Made by a program: the position numbers and the translations under genes. From NCBI RefSeq assembly GCF_014697125.1, contig NZ_JACJRG010000032.1, positions 1-64,000 of the forward strand: a DNA stretch of 64,000 bases, read 5' to 3'. Source of the stretch: Anabaena minutissima FACHB-250 (GTDB lineage: Bacteria; Cyanobacteriota; Cyanobacteriia; Cyanobacteriales; Nostocaceae). Under the pieces are notes generated by a model. That model searched no databases. It worked only from the letters and a program-made list of their open reading frames with translations, and was not told the origin of the DNA. This document shows positions 17,111 to 25,505 of the stretch, one piece after another (the first letter of the stretch is position 1; each line of letters begins with the position of its first letter).

Positions 17111-17405
17111 TATATGGCTTGTTATTAAGGACGTATGTAGCGAATAAATATACTTTGTATATATTATGTAGAGATAAATAGAAGATAGCTAAAAATCAAT
17201 GTATAATGCGGTTCTATTTATTGGGTAATTTCTGGCATGAAATCAATGTAATAGTAACCTATTTAGAAATAATTTTGCATATTAAAATTGAAGCTAAGAT
17301 GAAATCACTTGTTACTTTCCGGTTGTGTTTTGCAAATAGTGGTATTTGCAGAAATGGTATCTTTTCAAGAAACACAGGTGATAGGTGACAGCAAAGAGCG
17401 AAGGT

Positions 17406-17504
17406 AATACGGTTTGGATAAGATAATTTGCCAAAATAATAACGCCTGTAGAGACTTTGCGGTGCAACATCTCTACCCACCCATAACGTTAACCGAACCG
17501 TATT
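17406..17504. mobile_element. MITE-like element, copy 1 (99 bp)
   Basis: The ends AATACGGTTTGG and CCGAACCGTATT are inverted repeats with one mismatch, and the element is flanked by T and A so that TA occurs at both ends. The body matches the inverted copy at 26122-26195 over nearly its whole length. It also carries an additional 25 bases that form a GTAGAGA/TCTCTAC hairpin. It encodes no protein and would need a transposase in trans. Confidence 0.75.
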
Positions 17505-17575
17505 AAGAGGGAAGGAGTGTATTTCTTGGATTTTTGCTACTGATATCTTGCACTATTCTCAGTATCAGCAATCCA

Positions 17576-18559
17576 TTAGGTATCTTTACTTTGAGGTGAC
17601 AAGTTTTTGCTGCTATTTAAGATAATTTCCCGCCGTCTGGGGATATCATAAGTCATGAAATCATAAGCCATATCTGTACGAGGAAAAATAGCACGGGCTT
17701 CTCTTAGTAAATCTCTTAAATCTAAAACATTGCCAGGAGCGTAGCGGGGGCTGAAATGAGTCATAATCAGTTTATGCGCTCCCGCCGCTAATGCTGTTTG
17801 TGCGGCCATTGTAGTGGTCGAGTGCAACCTTTGAAAAGCCATCTCTGCATCCTGATGAGCAAAAGTAGCCTCATGGATTAACACATCAGCATCGTGAGCT
17901 AATTCCACTGCACCATCACAATAAATTGTGTCTGTACAATAGGCAAACTTACGCCCCAATTCTGTAGGGCCGCATAAATCCGTCCCCTTGATGATTCGGC
18001 CATCAGCGAGAGTAACAGTTTCACCACGTTTGAGTTGACCATAAATCCTACCAGGAGGAATTTGCAAGGCTTCAGCTTTGTCTACATCAAAGCGTCCAGT
18101 GCGGTCTTTTTCAGCTACACGATAGCCAAAAGCTGTAATGCGGTGATGCAAAAGACCGCAACTAACAGTAAATTCTTCATCTTCATAGACTACGCCTGGA
18201 CGAACTGCATGGACTTTAATTGGGTAGGAAAAATGTGTATGGGAGTAACGTGAAGCGGCTTGGATATAGTCACTTAATCCAGATGGGCCATAAATATCAA
18301 CTTTTTCCACATTACCAGCCAAACCGCAACTAGCCAAAAGTCCCATCAAACCAAAAATGTGGTCGCCGTGCATATGCGTGACAAAAATTCGGGATAGTTG
18401 GCTACTTTTTAGTTCACTCCGCAGCAGTTGGTGCTGAGTACCTTCACCACAGTCAAATAACCACAGTTCTGCCCTTTGCGGTAATCTGAGGGCAACACTA
18501 GAAACATTACGTGATCTTGTAGGTACACCCGAACTTGTCCCCAAAAATGTGATCTGCAC
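17576..18559 (-). CDS. rnz: Ribonuclease Z
   Basis: A 327-residue metallo-beta-lactamase nuclease that trims the 3' ends of tRNA precursors. The N-terminal FLGTSSGVPT motif is typical of RNase Z. The zinc-binding motif is H62-x-H64-x-D66-H67 in THMHGDH, with further ligands in YCTDT and in MTHFSPRY near the end. Translation starts with GTG at 18559. The length fits the short bacterial form. It stands alone in its strand block. Confidence 0.95.
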   Translation of the reverse strand: MQITFLGTSSGVPTRSRNVSSVALRLPQRAELWLFDCGEGTQHQLLRSELKSSQLSRIFVTHMHGDHIFGLMGLLASCGLAGNVEKVDIYGPSGLSDYIQAASRYSHTHFSYPIKVHAVRPGVVYEDEEFTVSCGLLHHRITAFGYRVAEKDRTGRFDVDKAEALQIPPGRIYGQLKRGETVTLADGRIIKGTDLCGPTELGRKFAYCTDTIYCDGAVELAHDADVLIHEATFAHQDAEMAFQRLHSTTTMAAQTALAAGAHKLIMTHFSPRYAPGNVLDLRDLLREARAIFPRTDMAYDFMTYDIPRRREIILNSSKNLSPQSKDT

Positions 18560-18658
18560 AGCGTTTTCTAGCCTTTTTTTTGCTGAATTTAAACCTCTGT
18601 TTTATATAGTGGCAGGTTATTCAGCAAATTTACAACAGGCGTTTATTCCTTTATCGTC

Positions 18659-18832
18659 CTACTCCCTACTCTCTACTTTCAATAGTCTCACTCCTGATGA
18701 GTCAGAAGAATCTTTGGGAGGTTTTTGATCATCAGGTGGCTGATAGCCTGCTGATGCAGCTTGAGTGACACTAAATAGACTCAAAACACAACTGATTAAA
18801 AGTTTGTGCAGAAGCCATTTCCTGTAAGTCAT
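18659..18832 (-). CDS. Short signal-peptide protein, probably truncated
   Basis: A 57-residue frame with one of the best ribosome-binding sites in the window (AGGAGG, then seven bases to ATG). Residues 1-28 are a clear signal peptide: MTYRKWLLHK, hydrophobic core LLISCVLSLF, cleavage after AASA. The mature part, starting GYQPPDDQKPPK, resembles the beginning of cyanobacterial DUF928 secreted proteins. After residue 50 the frame runs into GTAGAGAGTAGGGAGTAGG, low-complexity sequence like other intergenic repeats, and stops. I read it as the 5' end of a gene that lost its body, possibly still making a small secreted peptide. Confidence 0.45.
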   Translation of the reverse strand: MTYRKWLLHKLLISCVLSLFSVTQAASAGYQPPDDQKPPKDSSDSSGVRLLKVESRE

Positions 18833-19306
18833 GGTTTTTCCTCCTATGGCATTGCACTGTTCCAGGATTCAGAGAACTGACGAGTTATATTTACTTACAA
18901 GTTATATTTCTGATATGGGCAGAAAGCACCACTAAAAATTGCCGAAAAACATTCTGAAATTTAGCAATTAGAAATTTTAAAGCAATGCGATCGCATCTTT
19001 GTCTCTGAAAGGGTGTAATACATCACGCGATCGCTAGTAAAAAACTAGACTCAATCGATTCTTAACTTCTGTGAGCGCAAAACATTAGTAGCCTACGAGA
19101 AATTACTTAAACGATTAATTATAAAAATTTACTTGCCGTTACCCAAAAATAAAGATTATAACTAAGTGGAATTGGATAAATAATCTACAAGTTTTGATAC
19201 GAGAGCATTCGGTAAGCTAGTGATTTTGACTAGGTTAACAAGTGATACACAAGCGATCGCTTCATTTCTCTTAGTTAACTTTACCGCAATCTAAAACATA
19301 TTAAGT
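18833..19306. other. Intergenic region upstream of the short secreted ORF
   Basis: AT-rich sequence with three GCGATCGC palindromes (HIP1) and no convincing coding frame. It should contain the promoter of the minus-strand secreted ORF and the 3' end of the phosphorylase gene. Confidence 0.5.
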
Positions 19307-19972
19307 TCAACCTTCAGAAAACAGTAATTGTGTCACTTGCTCTAAAACTTTTAATCCTTGCAACGAACCTCGAATTAGGCGAGTAGCTGCAATAGGTTGG
19401 CGGATGAATGTTAGTGCTAGAGATAGAGGCTTGAGTGAACCATCAGGATTGATTGCTGCTGAGATGTCAGGGATATCATGGTGGGAATCATCACTAACTA
19501 CTCGTAACATCGCTACTTCTACGGCAATTTTATTAAAAAATTCTAGGACAGCAAAGCCTTCCATATCAACGACATCAACACTCATCGTTTCACCAAGATA
19601 GCGTTTTTCGGTGGCAGAACAAATCACGCGATCGCTTGTTAATGATTTAACTATGTTGACTGTTGACTGGATATGTGCGTTTAGTATATGACTGCATTGC
19701 TGTACTTGTTGCTGATATACACAATCTTGGTACAGTACAATATCACCAACTTTGTACTGCTGCGTCAAGCTGCCACATAACCCCATAACTAAGACTCCTG
19801 GTTTGATCTCATTCCCAAAGTCTTCTGTCTTTGACCATTTTTGCAAATATTCTTTTACAGGTTTTATCCCTACTGGTATCGGCACAACATGAGGCTTTTT
19901 ACCAGTCACTCGATTTAAACCGCGACACACTGCCGCATACTCTGCACCTTGCGGTACTAAAATTGTTGGCAT
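19307..19972 (-). CDS. hpnG: Nucleoside phosphorylase, probable HpnG
   Basis: A 221-residue member of the PNP/MTAN phosphorylase superfamily. VVDMEGFAVLEF carries the conserved DMEG substrate glutamate, and VVSDDSHHDIP carries the catalytic-loop aspartates. The C-terminal tail, with INPDGSLKPLSLALTF and IRQPIAATRLIRG, resembles hopanoid-associated HpnG rather than MTA/SAH nucleosidase. HpnG removes adenine from adenosylhopane to give a phosphoribosyl-hopane. The context supports this: it is divergent, by 98 bases, from an RND gene followed by hpnA and hpnH. The ATG at 19972 is chosen because the upstream extension to 20014 is encoded by low-complexity GGGGAATGGGGA sequence. Confidence 0.65.
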   Translation of the reverse strand: MPTILVPQGAEYAAVCRGLNRVTGKKPHVVPIPVGIKPVKEYLQKWSKTEDFGNEIKPGVLVMGLCGSLTQQYKVGDIVLYQDCVYQQQVQQCSHILNAHIQSTVNIVKSLTSDRVICSATEKRYLGETMSVDVVDMEGFAVLEFFNKIAVEVAMLRVVSDDSHHDIPDISAAINPDGSLKPLSLALTFIRQPIAATRLIRGSLQGLKVLEQVTQLLFSEG

Positions 19973-20070
19973 TCCCCATTCCCCACTTCCCCAAATAGAA
20001 CTCGCAAATGACACGATGATTTAATGTAGCATGACAAATAATTATGTCTTCCGCGTGATGATTTTCCAAG

Positions 20071-22764
20071 ATGGCAAAGCTTAGTAGCGCAAAATCTGCA
20101 CGAGAGCGTTTTAACATTTCCCGATTAGCTATTGAGTTCTCATGGCTGACGGTGAGTTTTTGGATTGCGGTGGCTGTAGCTGGGATTCTGGCTTTTAGTT
20201 CCCTCAAGTATGCTTTGTTTCCAGACATCACCTTTCCGGTGGTGGTGGTAAATGCTACCGCGCCGCCTTTGGTAAATGCTTTAGATACAGAAGCGAAACT
20301 TACCCAACCTATAGAGGAACGCCTGCGTTCTCTAGAAGGACTAGAGGATATTCGCTCATCTAGTTATCCTGGACAATCTGCTGTAAGTTTGTCTTTTGCT
20401 GTAGGAACGAATCTAGAAACATCAACTCGTAGTGTCGAAACTGCACTAAAGCAACTAACTTTACCCCAGGGAGCAAATTATAAAATTATTCCCCTAAACC
20501 TGAATGAATCAGCAGCCGTGAGTTATGCCATTGAGAGTTCGTCACAGAATCTCAATGATTTGACTAAGCTGGCAAATGACCAGATTATACCAGCGATCGC
20601 TAAATTACCAGGTGTTCTAAAAGTCTCGCTATTGGGTGCTGCTAGTGCAGCGTCTCCTATTAATCCTACAAATCCAACTGCGGCTTTGACTCAAAGAGGG
20701 GCAAATTTAGTTAGATTTAATGGTCAAGACGCACTAGCATTTCAAGTCATTAAGCGTGGTAATGCTAATACCTTGGAAGTAGTGAGTTTAGTGGAAAAGG
20801 AAGTACAAACACTCCGCACTAACTTTAAGGATATTAAACTCACCCTAGCCGCTACCCAGGCAGAATATATCCGCAATGCCACTCAGTCAACTATAGATGC
20901 GTTGATAGAAGCTATAGTTTTGGCAATTGTGGTAATTTTCCCATTTTTATGGAGTTGGCGAGCCACCCTCATTTCTGCCTTAGCAATTCCGACATCTTTG
21001 TTGGCGACGTTTATCGTCATGGCAATTTTTGGCTTTAACCTAGAAACGATTACACTTTTAGCGTTAGCCTTAGTTATTGGCAGTGTAATTGATGATGCCA
21101 TCATTGATGTCGAAAACATTACGCGGCATATCGAAGAAGGACAAACACCCCGCCAAGCTGCATACTCCGCTACCGATGAAATTGGCTTAACAGTCGTTGC
21201 CACTACTGCGACAGCCATAGCTGTTTTCTTACCTATTGGGTTGATGGGTGGAGTAGTAGGACAGTTCTTCAAGCCATTTGGGATCACTGTTTCTGCCTCT
21301 TATATTGCTTCTACGTTGGTGGCGCGGACTTTATCACCGGTGTTATCTATTTATTGGCTCAAACCACCTGCTACAACGTCCCAACGCAAAGAACTAAAAA
21401 TTGGGGTTTATTTTACCCAAACTTATCGAAACTTACTCTCTTGGTCTTTAAACCATCGCACAATAGTTATTGCCTTAGCTGTTCTCAGTTTTATTGCTGG
21501 AATTGCCCTAATTCCATTCATTCCCAAGGGTTTTATTCCCAAACTAGATCGCGGCGAGTTTAACATTACCTACACTGCACCTCTGCCTAAAATACCTGAT
21601 TTGGCAGCCTTGCAGAGATTGGGAGTGCAGGGGAGCAGGGGAGCAGCACTTTTACCCAATCCCCAATCCCTCATCCCCAACCCCCTCAACGACTCCCTGG
21701 AGGTGGCGAAAAAACTAGAAGCGGTCGTGAGAAAATCCCCAGATGTAGAAACAGTTTTTACTACTGTCGGTTCTCGTGAGGGTGAACCAAATAAGGGAAC
21801 ACTCTATGTCAAGCTGAAGGAAAACCGCAGCATTAAAACGGCGGAATTACAAGACGAATTACGCACAACTTTACCTAATCTTCCCGGTGTCGCTACCAGC
21901 GTGGAAGATATTCAATTTGTAGACACCGGCGGACAAAAACCTTTACAGGTATCTTTACGCGGTAATGATTTACAAACCCTAAGTAAAGCCGCCAAGACAA
22001 TTAAAGACCGCATTACCAAAATCCCAGGATTTGCTGATGTCACCGTCACAGGGGACGCAAATAACGAGGGTCAAGTTTTCAACATTGAACGGCTCAACAA
22101 TCAACGGGTAGCATATGTTAGTGCTAACTTGGGTCAAGATTTAACTTTGGGTGATGCTACAGACAAAATTATTGCGGAAGCGAAAGGAGTATTACCTGCT
22201 GATGTCACTTTAGACCTAGGGGGAGATTCTGCCCGTCAAAGCGAAGTTTTTGGTAGTTTCGCTTCAACTTTGGTTTTATCGGCAGTGTGTATCATCGTCG
22301 TGTTGATTTTACTGTTCAAAAGTTGGGTAGATCCAGTAGTGATTGGTGCTTCCTTACCCTTAGCGTTGGTGGGAGCAATGCTAGCATTACTTTTTACCAA
22401 GAGTGACTTCGGGATGATTTCTCTGATTGGCTTTGTGTTCTTGCTAGGACTGGCAAATAAAAACGCCATCTTGCTGGTAGATTACATTAGTCAGCTACGC
22501 AAAGCAGGTTTAGAACGCACAGAAGCCATCCTACAAGCGGGGCCAGTGAGACTTAGACCGATTATGATGACTACCTTTTCCACCATTTTAGGGATGCTAC
22601 CGATCGCCTTGGGTTTTGGTGCAGGTTCAGAATTGCGATCGCCTATGGCTGTAGCTATTGCTGGTGGTTTGGTGACTTCTACTATCCTCAGCTTGATTGT
22701 CGTGCCAGTAGTCTACGCCATTTTAGATGATTGGTTTCCCCGATTTAAGAAGGTGAAAAACTAA
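20071..22764 (+). CDS. RND-family efflux transporter
   Basis: An 897-residue AcrB-type (HAE1/ACR_tran) transporter. TM1 lies near residues 28-46. The proton-relay aspartates are in GSVIDDAIIDVENI near residue 345. The second half carries GLANKNAILLVDYI near residue 795 and the usual closing helices. It is over 100 residues shorter than typical AcrB relatives, mainly in the periplasmic loops, and a segment around residues 517-540 is translated from an intergenic-type repeat. No membrane-fusion partner gene is beside it. Its stop overlaps the hpnA start by one base, so the two are co-translated. The substrate is unknown; the context suggests a hopanoid or other lipid. Confidence 0.85.
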   Translation: MAKLSSAKSARERFNISRLAIEFSWLTVSFWIAVAVAGILAFSSLKYALFPDITFPVVVVNATAPPLVNALDTEAKLTQPIEERLRSLEGLEDIRSSSYPGQSAVSLSFAVGTNLETSTRSVETALKQLTLPQGANYKIIPLNLNESAAVSYAIESSSQNLNDLTKLANDQIIPAIAKLPGVLKVSLLGAASAASPINPTNPTAALTQRGANLVRFNGQDALAFQVIKRGNANTLEVVSLVEKEVQTLRTNFKDIKLTLAATQAEYIRNATQSTIDALIEAIVLAIVVIFPFLWSWRATLISALAIPTSLLATFIVMAIFGFNLETITLLALALVIGSVIDDAIIDVENITRHIEEGQTPRQAAYSATDEIGLTVVATTATAIAVFLPIGLMGGVVGQFFKPFGITVSASYIASTLVARTLSPVLSIYWLKPPATTSQRKELKIGVYFTQTYRNLLSWSLNHRTIVIALAVLSFIAGIALIPFIPKGFIPKLDRGEFNITYTAPLPKIPDLAALQRLGVQGSRGAALLPNPQSLIPNPLNDSLEVAKKLEAVVRKSPDVETVFTTVGSREGEPNKGTLYVKLKENRSIKTAELQDELRTTLPNLPGVATSVEDIQFVDTGGQKPLQVSLRGNDLQTLSKAAKTIKDRITKIPGFADVTVTGDANNEGQVFNIERLNNQRVAYVSANLGQDLTLGDATDKIIAEAKGVLPADVTLDLGGDSARQSEVFGSFASTLVLSAVCIIVVLILLFKSWVDPVVIGASLPLALVGAMLALLFTKSDFGMISLIGFVFLLGLANKNAILLVDYISQLRKAGLERTEAILQAGPVRLRPIMMTTFSTILGMLPIALGFGAGSELRSPMAVAIAGGLVTSTILSLIVVPVVYAILDDWFPRFKKVKN
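21618..21688. repeat. Intergenic-type repeat inside the RND gene
   Basis: This stretch within the coding frame reads GGGAGTGCAGGGGAGCAGGG followed by CCCAATCCCCAATCCCTCAT-type sequence, the same low-complexity text that fills gaps elsewhere in the window. It keeps the reading frame, adding about 24 residues (LGVQGSRGAALLPNPQ and onward) in a periplasmic loop before SLEVAKKLEAVV. Confidence 0.65.
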
Positions 22765-23747
22765 TGCAAGTATTTGTCACAGGGGGGACTGGTTTTATTG
22801 GCTCTCATGTGGTGCGCTTGTTACTGCAACAGGGATACCAAGTCAAAGCATTGGTACGCCCTAACAGTAACTTGGGCAACCTCCGAGGGTTAAATGTAGA
22901 AATTGTCAAGGGGAATCTCAATTATCCAGAATTGTGGCAGCAGATGCTTGGTTGCAAGTATCTATTTCATGTCGCCGCCCATTATTCCCTGTGGCAAAAA
23001 GACCGCTATTTACTCTATCGTCACAACGTTGAGGGAACAGAAAATGTCTTGAATGCTGCCCAAAAAGCTGGCATTGAACGTACTGTCTATACTAGTTCCG
23101 TGGCGGCGATTGGCGTAGGTGCATCTGGTCAAGTGGTTGATGAAACTCACCAAAGCCCCGTAGAAAAGCTGGTGGGGGATTACAAAAAATCCAAGTTCCT
23201 CGCCGAACAAGTAGCTATCAAAGCTATAGCTAATGGTCAAGATGTCGTAATTGTCAATCCCAGCAGTCCAATTGGGGCATTAGATATTAAACCCACACCC
23301 ACAGGGGAGATTATCTTGCGATTCTTGCGGCGACAAATGCCCGCTTACGTCAACACAGGACTCAACTTTATTGATGTGCAAGATGTAGCCTGGGGACACT
23401 TATTAGCGTTGCAAAAAGGTAAAACAGGCGATCGCTATATTTTAGGTCATCAAAACTTCACCCTCAAACAACTGCTAGAAAAACTCGCAGACATTACAGG
23501 CATACCAGCACCCCAACAGACTGTCCCCAATTGGCTACCTCTAGGTGTCGCCTGGATTGATGAAAAGATTCTCGCCCACCTGGGTAAATCTCCCTCAGTC
23601 CCCTTAGATGGCGTGCGGATGGCGCAACAACCGATGTATTACAATCCCGCAAAAGCTGTTAAAGAATTAGGCTTACCCCAATCGCCTGTGAATGTCGCCC
23701 TCAAAGACGCTGTAGATTGGTTCGTGGCCAATGGATATGTCAATTAA
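22764..23747 (+). CDS. hpnA: Hopanoid-associated sugar epimerase HpnA
   Basis: A 327-residue extended short-chain dehydrogenase. G-x2-G-x2-G appears as GGTGFIGSHV at residues 7-16, and YKKSK is the catalytic YxxxK. VNPSSPIGALDIKPTPTG in the centre matches the HpnA/dihydroflavonol-reductase-like group. The gene overlaps the RND stop by one base, and a long hairpin and then hpnH follow. In other bacteria hpnA accompanies hopanoid genes, and its product is thought to act on the sugar or side chain. The biochemical step is not settled. Other NAD-dependent epimerases would look similar; the neighbours decide the call. Confidence 0.85.
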   Translation: MQVFVTGGTGFIGSHVVRLLLQQGYQVKALVRPNSNLGNLRGLNVEIVKGNLNYPELWQQMLGCKYLFHVAAHYSLWQKDRYLLYRHNVEGTENVLNAAQKAGIERTVYTSSVAAIGVGASGQVVDETHQSPVEKLVGDYKKSKFLAEQVAIKAIANGQDVVIVNPSSPIGALDIKPTPTGEIILRFLRRQMPAYVNTGLNFIDVQDVAWGHLLALQKGKTGDRYILGHQNFTLKQLLEKLADITGIPAPQQTVPNWLPLGVAWIDEKILAHLGKSPSVPLDGVRMAQQPMYYNPAKAVKELGLPQSPVNVALKDAVDWFVANGYVN

Positions 23748-23752
23748 GGTTT

Positions 23753-23799
23753 GTAGTAAGGACTTTAGTCATTATTTTGAGGACTAAAGTCCTCACTAC
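23753..23799. repeat. 18-bp stem hairpin between hpnA and hpnH
   Basis: GTAGTAAGGACTTTAGTC (23753-23770) pairs with GACTAAAGTCCTCACTAC (23782-23799); the one mismatch becomes a G-U pair in RNA. One arm of a related sequence recurs near 35700 (GTTTGTAGTAAGGATTTTAG), so this is a dispersed palindromic repeat. It could weaken transcription into hpnH. Confidence 0.75.
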
Positions 23800-23844
23800 G
23801 AACAAAAGATGCTTTGATCTATATATAGAGGAGTATTAAAACAA

Positions 23845-24861
23845 ATGGCGATCAATCTGCAACAAGCTATAGATATTGGCAAGTATCTGGTCACTCAACG
23901 CCTTTTAGGACGCAAAAAGTTTCCTTTAGTATTGATGCTAGAACCTCTGTTTCGCTGTAATTTAGCGTGTTCTGGTTGTGGTAAGATTCAGCATCCTACA
24001 GAGATACTCAAGCAAAACTTGACTCCAGAACAGTGCTTTACTGCCGTGGAAGAGTGCGGCGCACCAGTTATATCAATTCCTGGAGGAGAACCGCTATTAC
24101 ACCCCCAAATTGATGAAATTGTCAAGGGATTAGTACAACGCAAAAAGTATGTTTATTTGTGTACCAATGGTTTGTTGTTAGAAAAAAGCCTCGATAAGTT
24201 TCAGCCGTCTCCTTACTTAACTTTTAGCGTCCATCTTGATGGGATGAGGGAATGGCATGATCAATGTGTAGACCGTAAAGGTGTGTTTGATATTGCTGTT
24301 AAAGCGATCAAAGCAGCTAAAGCCAAAGGGTTTCGTGTCACTACCAACACAACTATTTTTGAAGGTTGTGACATCAAAGAAATGCAGGAGTTTTTCGACT
24401 TCTTAGAAACCCTCAAGACAGATGGGATGATGATTTCCCCTGGTTATGGCTACGAATGGGCCCCAGATCAAGACCATTTCCTCCAGCGTGAACAAACTCG
24501 TGCCTTATTTAGAGAAATCCTCACACCCTACACATCTGGTCAAAAAAACTGGAATTTCAATCACAACCCCTTATTCCTAGACTTTCTCATCGGGGAAAAG
24601 GACTATGAATGTACACCTTGGGGTAGTCCTAGTTACAGTGTTTTAGGTTGGCAAAAGCCCTGTTACCTTTTAAATGAAGGGCATTACACTACCTTTAAGG
24701 AATTGCTAGCAGAAACCGACTGGAGTCAATACGGCCGCGCTAGTGGTAATCCCAAGTGTGCTGATTGCATGGTTCACTGCGGTTATGAACCAACAGCCGC
24801 AATGGATGCTATGCAACCGCAAAATATTGCTCGTTCTCTAGGGACTGTGTTTGGAAAGTAG
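23845..24861 (+). CDS. hpnH: Adenosyl-hopene transferase HpnH (radical SAM)
   Basis: A 338-residue radical SAM enzyme. C38-x3-C42-x2-C45 in RCNLACSGCGK binds the [4Fe-4S] cluster, and the following ISIPGGEPLLHP is the SAM-binding GGE motif. C-terminal cysteines in PKCADCMVHCGYEP are conserved in HpnH. It adds the 5'-deoxyadenosyl radical to diploptene to give adenosylhopane, the first step of bacteriohopanepolyol side-chain synthesis. A GAGGAG site precedes the ATG. Its TAG stop is the first unit of a tandem repeat array. Confidence 0.93.
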   Translation: MAINLQQAIDIGKYLVTQRLLGRKKFPLVLMLEPLFRCNLACSGCGKIQHPTEILKQNLTPEQCFTAVEECGAPVISIPGGEPLLHPQIDEIVKGLVQRKKYVYLCTNGLLLEKSLDKFQPSPYLTFSVHLDGMREWHDQCVDRKGVFDIAVKAIKAAKAKGFRVTTNTTIFEGCDIKEMQEFFDFLETLKTDGMMISPGYGYEWAPDQDHFLQREQTRALFREILTPYTSGQKNWNFNHNPLFLDFLIGEKDYECTPWGSPSYSVLGWQKPCYLLNEGHYTTFKELLAETDWSQYGRASGNPKCADCMVHCGYEPTAAMDAMQPQNIARSLGTVFGK

Positions 24862-25012
24862 TGCTGAGTAGTGAGTGCTGAGTGCTGAGTAGTGAGTAAG
24901 GAGTAGTGAGTAAGGAGTAGTTAGTAAGGAGTAGTGAGTAAGGAGTAGTTAGTAAGGAGTAGTTAGTAAGGAGTAGTTAGTAAGGAGTAGTTAGTAAGGA
25001 GTAGTTAGTAGG
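24859..25012. repeat. Tandem repeat array after hpnH
   Basis: It begins with GTGCTGAGTAGTGAG-type heptamers and grades into a 14-base unit AGTAGTTAGTAAGG repeated about six times. The array starts within the hpnH stop codon and ends about 120 bases before the DUF2237 gene. Units drift by single bases along the array, as expected of slipped replication. Confidence 0.9.
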
Positions 25013-25133
25013 AAAATGTCTATCTTGTCTACCCAGTCCCCAATCCTCAATCGCCAGGAGTTATTTAATTAACTTTGACTTTTGACTTTTGACTTGATTT
25101 GTCCTCAATCCCCATTAATATAGGTAATTACAA

Positions 25134-25505
25134 ATGGCAGAAGCTAAAAATGTACTTGGTACAGACTTAGAGGTTTGCTGTACATCTCCCATGACTGGGT
25201 TTTACCGTGATGGATTTTGTTCTACAGGTGCTTATGATACAGGGATGCACGTTGTTTGCGCTCAAGTTACACCAGCGTTTTTAGAGTTTACCAAATCACG
25301 AGGTAACGACCTCAGCACACCTGTTCCTGAGTATAATTTTCCCGGATTAAAGCCTGGCGATCGCTGGTGTTTATGTGCATCACGTTGGCAAGAAGCGTTA
25401 GAAGTTGGTGTTGCTCCTTCTGTGGTGCTTGTAGCCACCCATGCTAGGGCTTTGGAAGTTTGTAATTTTGAGGATTTAACGAAACACGGCTTAACTTCTA
25501 TCTAG
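25134..25505 (+). CDS. DUF2237 family protein
   Basis: A 123-residue protein of the DUF2237 family, recognisable from NVLGTDLEVCCTSPMTGFYR at the start, then GMHVVCAQVT and the C-terminal LKPGDRWCLCASRW. It is cysteine-rich (about eight), with no signal peptide or membrane segment. The function is not known; the family is widespread in bacteria. The gene ends in a 15-base tail-to-tail overlap with cysC, so the two transcripts are complementary at their 3' ends. Confidence 0.85.
   Translation: MAEAKNVLGTDLEVCCTSPMTGFYRDGFCSTGAYDTGMHVVCAQVTPAFLEFTKSRGNDLSTPVPEYNFPGLKPGDRWCLCASRWQEALEVGVAPSVVLVATHARALEVCNFEDLTKHGLTSI

Larger units (their letters stand above)
16712..17575. other. 860-bp AT-rich intergenic region
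   Basis: The region lies between the starts or ends of the BY-kinase and RNase Z genes, both on the minus strand. It contains a pair of direct repeats (17062-17076 and 17095-17110) and a MITE-like element (17406-17504). The rest is very AT-rich, with no convincing coding frame. The kinase promoter must lie in its left half. Confidence 0.55.

Noticed and set aside
17206..17388. 60-codon frame in the AT-rich gap upstream of the BY-kinase
   Set aside because: Random-looking composition, no ribosome site, no motif, and it ends in AGGTGATAGGTGACAG repeat sequence.
24859..25012. Possible CRISPR array
   Set aside because: The repeats are 7-14 bases in direct contact with no unique spacers and no cas genes nearby; they are simple tandem heptamers.
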